Below are positions 13,117 to 19,383 of a stretch of DNA of 19,383 nt, piece after piece (positions within the stretch are counted from its first letter, which is position 1; each line of letters opens with the position of its first letter). The notes under the pieces were generated by a model that saw only the letters and a program-made list of their open reading frames with translations, was not told the DNA's origin and did no database searches. This DNA is from JAAYEV01 sp964508195 (lineage in GTDB: Bacteria; Bacillota; Clostridia; Ch29). The position numbers and the translations under genes are program-made. The DNA lies in assembly GCA_964508195.1 (NCBI GenBank), contig CAZDSH010000025.1, forward strand, positions 1-19,383, read 5' to 3'.

Positions 13117-13740
13117 ATGGGTAGATATACAGGCCCGGTATGCAGGCTATGCCGCAGGGAGGGCATGAAACTTTATCTGAAAGGCGACAGGTGTTTTTCT
13201 GACAAATGTGCAATAGATCGCAGAGCCTATGTGCCCGGACAACATGGGCAGGGAAGAAAAAAGGTTTCTGGTTATGGGATACAGCTACGGGAAAAACAGA
13301 AGGCAAAAAGATACTACGGCGTTATGGAGAGACAATTTAGGAAGTATTTCGAGATGGCGGAAAGAAAAAGGGGCGTAACCGGCGAAAACTTACTCGCAAT
13401 ACTTGAATCCAGACTGGATAACCTTGTATATAGAACAGGCCTCAGTATTTCTAGGAAAGAGGCCAGACAACTGGTTAAGCATGGACATTTTTTGGTCAAC
13501 GGCAAAAAGGTCAATATACCGTCCTACCAGGTAAAGGTAGGGGATATAGTTGAAGTGAAGGAAAAGAGCAGATCACTGGAAAAGTTTAAAGAGTTAGTGG
13601 ACAAAAACCAGAGGGTAGCCCCCGATTGGCTAGAGGTAGATTTGGAAAACATGCGAGCAAGGGTTGTTAGCGAGCCGAAAAAAGAGCATATAGATATACC
13701 GATTGAAGAACATTTAATAGTAGAGCTTTATTCCAGGTAA
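13117..13740 (+). CDS. rpsD: 30S ribosomal protein S4, zinc type
   Basis: S4 starts 16S 5'-domain assembly and affects decoding fidelity. From ATG 13117 the product is 207 residues: MGRYTGPVCRLCRREG, with Cys9, Cys12, Cys26 and Cys31 as a probable zinc site, then VPGQHGQGRKK, and an S4-type RNA-binding domain around ESRLDNLVYRTG and ARQLVKHGHFLVNGKKV. An in-frame ATG at 13054 lies within rpsK and adds 21 unrelated residues, so it is rejected; AGGAGGTG sits upstream of 13117. In Bacillus rpsD is elsewhere, so finding it between rpsK and rpoA fits Clostridia and many other bacteria. Confidence 0.98.
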   Translation: MGRYTGPVCRLCRREGMKLYLKGDRCFSDKCAIDRRAYVPGQHGQGRKKVSGYGIQLREKQKAKRYYGVMERQFRKYFEMAERKRGVTGENLLAILESRLDNLVYRTGLSISRKEARQLVKHGHFLVNGKKVNIPSYQVKVGDIVEVKEKSRSLEKFKELVDKNQRVAPDWLEVDLENMRARVVSEPKKEHIDIPIEEHLIVELYSR

Positions 13741-13808
13741 TCAATAGGATTAAAATCGGTGCCCTCGGTAGGATCTTTTTAAGAAAGTTGTTCAAGGAGG
13801 GTTAGTTA

Positions 13809-14756
13809 ATGATAGAAATTGAAAAACCCAGGGTTGAAATAGTTGAAACAAGTAGCGATAACACATACGGTAAGTTCGTGGTAGAACCCTTGGAAAGGGG
13901 TTATGGAACGACCCTTGGTAACTCGCTGAGGAGGGTACTTCTTTCCTCGTTACCCGGGGCTGCAGTAACTTCCGTCAAGATAGACGGAGTATTGCACGAG
14001 TTTTCTACTATCCCCGGCGTTAAAGAGGATGTTATTGAGATAGTGTTAAACTTAAAATCCCTGAACATCAAACTCGATGGTGACGAACCGAGGCTAGTAA
14101 GAATAGAGGCCGAAGGTGCCGGGGAACTAAAGGCCGGTGATATAATACATGGCCCCGACGTGGAAATTCTAAATCCCGAGATGCACATAGCTACCCTTAG
14201 GGAGGACGCTAAACTTTATATGGAGATAACCCTGGAAAAGGGTAGGGGTTATGTGCCCGCGGAGAAGAATAAGGAACAGGGCCAACCCATTGGGATCATA
14301 CCGATAGATTCAATATTTACCCCTGTGTTAAGGGCTAAATTTAAAGTTGACGATACCAGGGTTGGTCAGGTTACGGACTTTGATAAACTGACCCTTGAGG
14401 TATGGACCGATGGCAGTATCGCACCTGATGAGGCAGTATCCCTCGGTGCAAAGATCTTGAACGAACATTTAAACCTTTTCGTTACCCTTACGGAGCAGGC
14501 TAAGGATGCAGAAATAATGGTAGAAAAGGAAGAGGACAAAAAGGAAAAGGTATTGGAGATGACCATAGAGGAGCTAGACCTCTCGGTGAGATCGTATAAT
14601 TGTCTAAAACGGGCGGGGATAAATACCGTCGAAGAACTTATACAAAAAACCGAAGCGGATATGATGAAGGTACGAAACCTTGGTAAAAAATCCTTAGAAG
14701 AAGTACAGTCTAAACTATCTGAGTTAAACTTAAGTTTAAGAAAAAACGATGAATGA
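13809..14756 (+). CDS. rpoA: DNA-directed RNA polymerase subunit alpha
   Basis: RpoA dimerizes to nucleate RNA polymerase assembly, and its C-terminal domain binds UP elements and activators. The 315-residue product has the dimerization domain with LERGYGTTLGNSLRRVL (28-44) and an acidic, lysine-rich linker near EKEEDKKEKV. The C-terminal domain has SVRSYNCLK (259-267) and NLGKKS (290-295), the DNA- and activator-contact helices. AAGGAGG precedes the ATG after a 68-base gap from rpsD, the largest gap inside this gene group. I saw no clear promoter in that gap. Confidence 0.99.
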   Translation: MIEIEKPRVEIVETSSDNTYGKFVVEPLERGYGTTLGNSLRRVLLSSLPGAAVTSVKIDGVLHEFSTIPGVKEDVIEIVLNLKSLNIKLDGDEPRLVRIEAEGAGELKAGDIIHGPDVEILNPEMHIATLREDAKLYMEITLEKGRGYVPAEKNKEQGQPIGIIPIDSIFTPVLRAKFKVDDTRVGQVTDFDKLTLEVWTDGSIAPDEAVSLGAKILNEHLNLFVTLTEQAKDAEIMVEKEEDKKEKVLEMTIEELDLSVRSYNCLKRAGINTVEELIQKTEADMMKVRNLGKKSLEEVQSKLSELNLSLRKNDE

Positions 14757-14776
14757 CCAGGCAGGGGGGATATTTC

Positions 14777-15136
14777 ATGGCATTGAACAGAAGATTGGGT
14801 CGGCCTTCGGAACAGAGGATGCTGATGCTGCGGAACTTAGTTACGAGCTTATTAAGCAATGGTAGGATAATAACGACTATAGCCCGGGCTAAGGAGACTA
14901 GGAGCATGGCGGAAAAAATGATCACGCTGGCTAAAAGGGCTAAACAGGATGAGAGCAAAGGGATCCATTTACGGCGAAGGGCTATGGCTTTTATAATGGA
15001 CGAAACCGTAGTGAAGGAGCTATTTGATAATATAGGTCCAAAATATGAGGATATAGAGGGAGGATATACCCGCATAATAAGGATCGGGCCCAGAAGGGGC
15101 GATGCAGCGGAAATGGCTGTTCTGGAGCTGATTTAA
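14777..15136 (+). CDS. rplQ: 50S ribosomal protein L17
   Basis: L17 lies near the tunnel exit at the base of the 50S subunit. From ATG 14777 the product is 119 residues: MALNRRLGRPSEQRMLMLRN, then TTIARAKETRSMAEK and the C-terminal block YTRIIRIGPRRGDAAEMAVLEL. AGGGGGGA lies six bases upstream. An in-frame ATG at 14753 overlaps the rpoA stop but has no ribosome binding site and adds eight unrelated residues. rplQ after rpoA is the standard order. Confidence 0.98.
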   Translation: MALNRRLGRPSEQRMLMLRNLVTSLLSNGRIITTIARAKETRSMAEKMITLAKRAKQDESKGIHLRRRAMAFIMDETVVKELFDNIGPKYEDIEGGYTRIIRIGPRRGDAAEMAVLELI

Positions 15137-15140
15137 AGGA

Positions 15141-15977
15141 ATGAAACATCAAATAATTGCGAAGGACCTTAGTTTCCGTTATAGCGAGCAGGATAATTTC
15201 GCCCTAAGGAATATAAACCTTAAGGTGGAGCGGGGCGAATTCGTGGCGATAATAGGGCATAACGGTTCGGGGAAATCTACTTTGGCAAAGCATATAAATG
15301 CTTTGCTTGTTCCCGCTTCAGGTAGAATAGAAGTCATGGGAATGGATACCCGGGATACCGTAAACCTATGGAAAATCAGGCAGCGGGTAGGGATGGTTTT
15401 TCAAAACCCGGATAACCAATTAGTGGCGACTATAGTTGAAGAGGATGTGGCCTTTGGACCGGAAAACCAAGGGGTGCCTACGGCGGAGATTAGAAAAAGG
15501 GTGGACGATGCCCTTAGGGCGGTGGGGTTATATGAATACAGGACCCATGGCCCCCACCTCCTGTCCGGCGGGCAGAAGCAAAGGGTTGCAATAGCCGGTG
15601 TGTTGGCGATGCAGCCGGAGTGCATTGTCCTCGATGAAGCCACAGCCATGCTCGATCCCAAGGGCAGGCGGGAAGTGCTTGAGATTGTGCATCGGTTAAA
15701 CGATGAAGAAAATAAGACTATAGTCCTTATAACCCATTTCATGGAGGAGGCAGTAGGGGCGGACAAAGTATTTGTAATGGATCGCGGTGAAATAGCTCTA
15801 GAAGGTGCCCCCTCTGAGGTATTTTTGAAAGCTGATCGGCTAAAAAAGCTGGGCCTGGACGTACCAAAACCTGCACAATTGGCTCGGAGGTTACGTAAAA
15901 ATGGGGTGCAACTAACGCATATCCTAAAGGAAGATGAGATGGTGGTAGAGTTATGTCAATTGAAGTCACGGGTTTAA
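15141..15977 (+). CDS. ecfA1: ECF transporter ATP-binding protein EcfA1
   Basis: One of two ABC ATPases that power energy-coupling factor importers of vitamins or transition metals. In 278 residues I see Walker A GHNGSGKST (39-47), Q-loop Gln88 in QNPDNQ, signature LSGGQ (141-145), Walker B CIVLDE (161-166) followed by ATAMLDP, and H-loop His199. The start lies four bases after the rplQ stop, with AAAGGA touching the ATG and GGAGCTG further up, so translation probably depends on coupling to rplQ. The last 25 nt overlap ecfA2. No substrate-binding S component is in the window. Confidence 0.97.
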   Translation: MKHQIIAKDLSFRYSEQDNFALRNINLKVERGEFVAIIGHNGSGKSTLAKHINALLVPASGRIEVMGMDTRDTVNLWKIRQRVGMVFQNPDNQLVATIVEEDVAFGPENQGVPTAEIRKRVDDALRAVGLYEYRTHGPHLLSGGQKQRVAIAGVLAMQPECIVLDEATAMLDPKGRREVLEIVHRLNDEENKTIVLITHFMEEAVGADKVFVMDRGEIALEGAPSEVFLKADRLKKLGLDVPKPAQLARRLRKNGVQLTHILKEDEMVVELCQLKSRV

Positions 15978-16816
15978 GATATGTTTATATGGCGGGCACT
16001 CCCTACGAAAAGGAAGCCCTTGCGGGGGTAGATCTTAGAATCGATAAAGGTAGCTTTATCGGAATAATAGGACACACCGGATCGGGTAAATCGACGTTGA
16101 TTCAGCATTTTAACGGATTGTTGAAACCCCATGAAGGTACAATATTTGTGGACGGGAAAGATATCTGGGCTAAGGGATCCAAGAGGAATGAAATAAGGCG
16201 TAAAGTAGGGCTTGTGTTCCAATATCCGGAGCATCAGCTTTTTGAAGAGACGGTGTTCAAGGATGTAGCCTTTGGGCCACAGAATATAGGCCTTGGTGAG
16301 GGTGAGATTTTAAACCGAGTCCGAACCGCAATGGAGATGGTGGGCCTGGATTTTAATACTCTAAAGGATGTCAATCCCTTCGGGCTCTCCGGCGGTGAAA
16401 GGCGAAGGGCGGCTATTGCGGGGGTATTGGCTATGGAGCCTGAGTACCTTGTATTGGACGAGCCTACAGCGGGCCTCGATCCAAGGGGACGCAGAGGTAT
16501 ACTCGATGCCCTTTACAAAATGAACAAGGAGCGGGGGATTACCATAGTCCTCGTATCCCACAATATGGACGAGGTTGCACGGCTAGCCGATAGAATAGCG
16601 GTTATGGATAAAGGTAGGATCAGCCGAAGGGGTACGCCCCGGGAAGTGTTCGATGACGGCAAATACCTTATGGAGCTAGGGCTTGCCCTTCCGTCTATGT
16701 CATCCCTGATGTTTAAGCTAAAGGAACGGGGCTGGAACGTAAGGGGCGGAGTTTTTACCGTAGAGGATGCCAGAAAAGAGATTTTAAAAAATCTAGGGTG
16801 GGGGAACGATGCTTAA
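15953..16816 (+). CDS. ecfA2: ECF transporter ATP-binding protein EcfA2
   Basis: The second ECF ATPase, which pairs with EcfA1. The 287-residue product opens MSIEVTGLRYVYMAGTPYEK, the TPYE(K/R) block being typical of EcfA2. It has Walker A GHTGSGKST (40-48), Gln90 in FQYPEHQ, signature LSGGE (145-149), Walker B YLVLDE (165-170) and His203. The ATG lies inside ecfA1 (25-nt overlap), and the end overlaps ecfT by 8 nt, which suggests coupled, balanced synthesis of the three subunits. Confidence 0.97.
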   Translation: MSIEVTGLRYVYMAGTPYEKEALAGVDLRIDKGSFIGIIGHTGSGKSTLIQHFNGLLKPHEGTIFVDGKDIWAKGSKRNEIRRKVGLVFQYPEHQLFEETVFKDVAFGPQNIGLGEGEILNRVRTAMEMVGLDFNTLKDVNPFGLSGGERRRAAIAGVLAMEPEYLVLDEPTAGLDPRGRRGILDALYKMNKERGITIVLVSHNMDEVARLADRIAVMDKGRISRRGTPREVFDDGKYLMELGLALPSMSSLMFKLKERGWNVRGGVFTVEDARKEILKNLGWGNDA

Positions 16817-17606
16817 GGATATAACGATCGGTCAATATTTCCCCGGGGATTCGATAGTTCATAGGCTGGATCCGCGGATCAAAATTATTTTAACCTTTAT
16901 ACTTATAATAAGCCTTTTCTCAGCTTCTAACGTTAAGGGTTATAGTTTATGTGCGGTTTTTGTATTGGGACAGCTTATCCTATCTCGAGTGCCCATTAAA
17001 TATATATTCAAAGGGTTACGCCCCCTGCTAGTTATTCTATTGCTCACTATATTTGTAAATATGTTTATGGTCGAAGGGCGGATAATATACAGTATAGGCC
17101 CCTTCGATATCACGTGGGAGGGCCTTATGCAGGCGGGACGGATGGCGGCACGGTTGGTGCTCCTTGTTATGGGGGCATCCCTCCTTACCCTAACTACATC
17201 ACCTATAGCCCTTACCGACGGTATAGAGAAACTGCTAAATCCTTTCAGGGGGCTGGGATTACCCGCCCATGAACTTGCGATGATGATGACCATCGCCCTG
17301 AGATTTATACCGACACTATTAGATGAAGCGGATAAAATAATGAAGGCGCAGATGGCCCGGGGCGCGGACTTCGAAAGCGGAAACCTCTTAAAGAGGGCAA
17401 AGAATTTGGTACCCCTGTTAGTGCCATTGTTCATAAGCGCTTTCAGAAGGGCCGATGAGCTGGCCCTTGCGATGGAATCCAGGTGTTACCGAGGCGGCGA
17501 AAACAGAACCAGGCTTAAGGTGTTACGCCTATTGGGGATAGATTATATTGCATTAACCCTTGGGGTAGCAGTTCTTCTGACAACTATAATAAGCCGGATG
17601 TGGTAG
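16809..17606 (+). CDS. ecfT: ECF transporter transmembrane protein EcfT
   Basis: EcfT is the membrane scaffold linking the two ATPases to exchangeable S components. The 265-residue product has a typical opening (GQYFPGDSIVHRLDPRIK, 8-25), hydrophobic segments near 26-40, 44-60, 70-88, 112-130 and 245-262, and the two coupling-helix Arg motifs: ARG (183-185) in KAQMARGADF and SRC (224-226) in AMESRCYRGG. It overlaps ecfA2 by 8 nt and is followed by truA after nine bases. Substrate is decided by S components elsewhere, so it cannot be named here. Confidence 0.96.
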   Translation: MLKDITIGQYFPGDSIVHRLDPRIKIILTFILIISLFSASNVKGYSLCAVFVLGQLILSRVPIKYIFKGLRPLLVILLLTIFVNMFMVEGRIIYSIGPFDITWEGLMQAGRMAARLVLLVMGASLLTLTTSPIALTDGIEKLLNPFRGLGLPAHELAMMMTIALRFIPTLLDEADKIMKAQMARGADFESGNLLKRAKNLVPLLVPLFISAFRRADELALAMESRCYRGGENRTRLKVLRLLGIDYIALTLGVAVLLTTIISRMW

Positions 17607-17615
17607 GGATGCCCT

Positions 17616-18380
17616 ATGAGAAATATTCTTTTGACTATAGAGTATGACGGTACGAACTATCATGGGTGGCAAAGGCAAATAAATGCCCTGTCTATCCAAC
17701 AGGTGATAGAAAGATGTATAGAGGAGATAACCGGTATAAAGGCGAACCTTATAGGCTCCGGTAGGACTGATGCCGGAGTCCACGCCCTGGCGCAAAGGGC
17801 TAATTTTAAAACGAAGTCGCCCATCCCGACGGATAAAATACCCCTTGCGCTGAACAGCTCCTTGCCGTTAGATATAAGGATTATAGGCGCTATTGAGGTA
17901 CATAGAGATTTCCATGCAAGGTACGATGTATTAGGCAGGACATACAGATACCGTTTGTATAACCGTACGTTTCCCTCGGCGATATACCGGAATTATAGTT
18001 ACTTCGTACCTTCAAAACTGGACGTTTCTAAGATGAAAGAAGCCACAAAATATATAGTGGGCACGAAGGATTTTTCGTCCTTTTGTAACAGCGGTAGCCC
18101 GGTAAAATCAAAGGTAAGGAGTGTACAGGGCCTAGAAATAAAGGTGAGGAGGCCCACAATAGATATTATAATAACCGCTGATGGATTTTTATACAACATG
18201 GTTAGAATAATAGCGGGAACCCTTGTGGAGATCGGTATCGGAAATATAACGCCTGAGGGCGTCAATGATATACTAAATAAAAAGGATAGGAAATGCGCGG
18301 GGCCTACGTTACCTCCTCGGGGTTTGTTCCTAGAGGAAGTGTATTACGGCGGCTTTCTTGACACGCCCGGAACCATGTAA
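17616..18380 (+). CDS. truA: tRNA pseudouridine synthase A
   Basis: TruA makes pseudouridine at positions 38 to 40 in the tRNA anticodon arm. The 254-residue product carries EYDGTNYHGWQRQ (9-21), the catalytic block GSGRTDAGVHA (47-57) with the nucleophile Asp52, then GRTYRYRLYN and DFSSFC, and NMVRIIAGTLVEIG near the C-terminus. Only a weak ribosome binding site (TAGGGA) precedes the ATG, nine bases after ecfT, so coupling to ecfT is likely. The 3' end contains the rplM promoter. Confidence 0.98.
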   Translation: MRNILLTIEYDGTNYHGWQRQINALSIQQVIERCIEEITGIKANLIGSGRTDAGVHALAQRANFKTKSPIPTDKIPLALNSSLPLDIRIIGAIEVHRDFHARYDVLGRTYRYRLYNRTFPSAIYRNYSYFVPSKLDVSKMKEATKYIVGTKDFSSFCNSGSPVKSKVRSVQGLEIKVRRPTIDIIITADGFLYNMVRIIAGTLVEIGIGNITPEGVNDILNKKDRKCAGPTLPPRGLFLEEVYYGGFLDTPGTM

Positions 18381-18386
18381 TATACT
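18358..18386 (+). promoter_or_regulatory. Sigma-A promoter of rplM-rpsI
   Basis: TTGACA (18358-18363) matches the -35 consensus fully, and TATACT (18381-18386) matches the -10 box at 5 of 6, with the ideal 17-base spacer. The -35 box lies in the last codons of truA. Transcription would start near 18393, giving a leader of about 90 nt. It is the best promoter match in the window. Confidence 0.75.
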
Positions 18387-18395
18387 ATTTGTGTT

Positions 18396-18436
18396 TATGG
18401 ATATTAGACCCACTAGCCCCGGGTTTAGATATCATA
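18396..18436 (+). promoter_or_regulatory. Long hairpin in the rplM leader, candidate L13 autoregulatory site
   Basis: TAGACCC (18405-18411) pairs with GGGTTTA (18421-18427) around a 9-base loop. Beyond one-base bulges the stem continues as GATAT with ATATC and TAT with ATA, about 15 pairs in all. It begins just after the predicted start site. No T-run follows, so it is not a terminator. Firmicutes commonly have an L13 leader RNA upstream of rplM-rpsI; membership of that family is inferred from position and not shown by a model match. Confidence 0.45.
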
Positions 18437-18483
18437 TTTAGGATTTCTAGCATTGTCCATAGCGTCTAAGGAGGGATATTAAG

Positions 18484-18918
18484 ATGAAAACATATATGCC
18501 TAAACCGGATAGCATCGAGCGAAAATGGTACATCGTAGATGCTAAAGGGAAGACTCTTGGCAGGCTTGCCAGCCAGGTTGCCGGCATACTTAAGGGGAAA
18601 CATAAACCAATTTACTCTCCCCATATAGATACGGGGGATTTTGTAATAGTGGTTAACGCTTCTGAAGTATATCTCAGCGGTAAAAAACGGGAACAAAAAG
18701 TATATCGTCACCATTCCGGTTATCCCGGGGGACTTAAAGAGATACCCTTCGAACGGTTGATAAAGGAGGATCCGGGGAAGGTTGTTTATAAAGCCGTATG
18801 GGGGATGATCCCCCATAATAAATTGGGAAGAAAGATGATTAAAAAGCTTAGGGTGTACGGCGGTCCCGAGCACAAACACCAGGCGCAGAAGCCCGAAAAG
18901 CTTGAATTCGATTATTAA
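18484..18918 (+). CDS. rplM: 50S ribosomal protein L13
   Basis: L13 is an early-assembling 50S protein. The 144-residue product has WYIVDAKGKTLGRLAS (15-30), HSGYPGGLKE (77-86), AVWGMIPHNKLGR (104-116) and VYGGPEHKHQAQKP (124-137), all family blocks. AAGGAGGG lies nine bases before the ATG. It is preceded by its own promoter and a folded leader, so it can be expressed apart from the long upstream unit. rpsI follows after 25 bases. Confidence 0.99.
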   Translation: MKTYMPKPDSIERKWYIVDAKGKTLGRLASQVAGILKGKHKPIYSPHIDTGDFVIVVNASEVYLSGKKREQKVYRHHSGYPGGLKEIPFERLIKEDPGKVVYKAVWGMIPHNKLGRKMIKKLRVYGGPEHKHQAQKPEKLEFDY

Positions 18919-18943
18919 TCGGGGAGAGGAAGGAGGAAAGATT

Positions 18944-19336
18944 GTGGAGAAGGTTCAATATTACGGAACGGGTAGACGAAAGAGCTCAGTGGCCCGGGTA
19001 AGGCTCGTACCCGGCGATGGTAAAATAAATATAAATGGTAGAGATATTGAGGATTATTTTGGCCTTGAGACGTTGAAGGTTATGGCAAGGGAACCCCTGG
19101 AGCTTACCGGTACTACCGGCAAATTCGATGTGATAGCCCTTATACACGGCGGCGGATTTACCGGCCAGGCGGGGGCTCTAAGGCACGGAATATCAAGGGC
19201 CCTTGAACAGGCGGAACCTGAATATAGACCAATTTTAAAGAAGGCAGGCCTTATGACAAGGGATCCAAGGATGAAGGAAAGGAAAAAATACGGATTAAAA
19301 AAGGCAAGGAAGGCCTCCCAGTTCTCAAAGAGATAA
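18944..19336 (+). CDS. rpsI: 30S ribosomal protein S9
   Basis: S9 lies in the 30S head, and its C-terminal tail touches the P-site tRNA anticodon loop. From GTG 18944, seven bases after AAGGAGG, the product is 130 residues with GTGRRKSSVARVR (8-20), IHGGGFTGQAGA, GISRAL, LTRDPR-like LMTRDPRMKERKKYG and the terminal SKR expected in the family. An in-frame ATG at 18902 lies inside rplM before the SD and is rejected. A terminator follows 22 bases after the stop. Confidence 0.98.
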   Translation: MEKVQYYGTGRRKSSVARVRLVPGDGKININGRDIEDYFGLETLKVMAREPLELTGTTGKFDVIALIHGGGFTGQAGALRHGISRALEQAEPEYRPILKKAGLMTRDPRMKERKKYGLKKARKASQFSKR

Positions 19337-19358
19337 TTTGGATAAGATTTCAATTGAT

Positions 19359-19383
19359 AGAGCTACAGAAATGTGGCTCTTTT
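19359..19383 (+). terminator. Intrinsic terminator after rpsI
   Basis: AGAGCTACA (19359-19367) pairs with TGTGGCTCT (19372-19380), nine pairs with one G-U, around a GAAA tetraloop (19368-19371), followed by a T-run that is cut by the window end. This closes the rplM-rpsI unit and probably the whole read-through transcript. Confidence 0.85.

Noticed and set aside
13741..13808. Separate promoter or leader for rpoA in the 68-base gap
   Set aside because: No pair of boxes with reasonable spacing and only very short stems were seen.
16940..17434. 164-codon open frame on the minus strand
   Set aside because: It is opposite ecfT, whose membrane segments and Arg motifs are clear.

Overview
This window is the core ribosomal-protein supercluster of a bacterium: the fused S10, spc and alpha operons, followed by an ECF-transporter energizing module, truA and the rplM-rpsI pair. 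Gene order, the zinc-type S14, S4 and L36, the zinc-binding adenylate kinase, the KOW-domain gene before infA and the rplQ-ecfA1-ecfA2-ecfT-truA-rplM-rpsI tail all point to a low-to-mid G+C Firmicute, most likely in the Clostridia. Strong AAGGAGG-type Shine-Dalgarno (SD) sites precede almost every gene, and Arg codon AGG and Ile codon ATA are common. Genus cannot be fixed from the sequence alone.

Layout. 1-450 is non-coding. It holds a 34-bp direct repeat in two copies, an imperfect dyad, two candidate sigma-A promoters and a leader with hairpins. 451-5510 is the S10 operon (rpsJ, rplC, rplD, rplW, rplB, rpsS, rplV, rpsC, rplP, rpmC, rpsQ). 5543-11520 is the spc operon (rplN, rplX, rplE, rpsN, rpsH, rplF, rplR, rpsE, rpmD, rplO, secY, adk). 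11609-15136 holds a KOW protein, infA, rpmJ, rpsM, rpsK, rpsD, rpoA and rplQ. 15141-17606 encodes the two ECF ATPases and EcfT, and 17616-18380 is truA. A consensus-like promoter inside the end of truA, then a folded leader, precede rplM and rpsI. A hairpin terminator with a GAAA loop closes the unit at the window edge.

All 37 genes lie on the + strand and are intact. Gaps are short, four gene pairs overlap, and no convincing intrinsic terminator is visible between rpsJ and rpsI, so long co-transcription is likely. Functionally the cluster couples ribosome assembly with initiation (IF-1), transcription (RpoA), membrane insertion (SecY), nucleotide balance (Adk), tRNA modification (TruA) and vitamin or metal uptake (EcfA1-EcfA2-EcfT).

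I found no novel defence, mobile or biosynthetic system. The items most worth a second look are regulatory or structural: the rplM promoter and leader, the missing map gene replaced by a short structured spacer between adk and the KOW gene, the 26-nt dyad between rpsJ and rplC, and the repeat-bearing region upstream of rpsJ, where tuf might have been expected. Eight genes use GTG or TTG starts. Several of these were reassigned here from SD position and family alignment.
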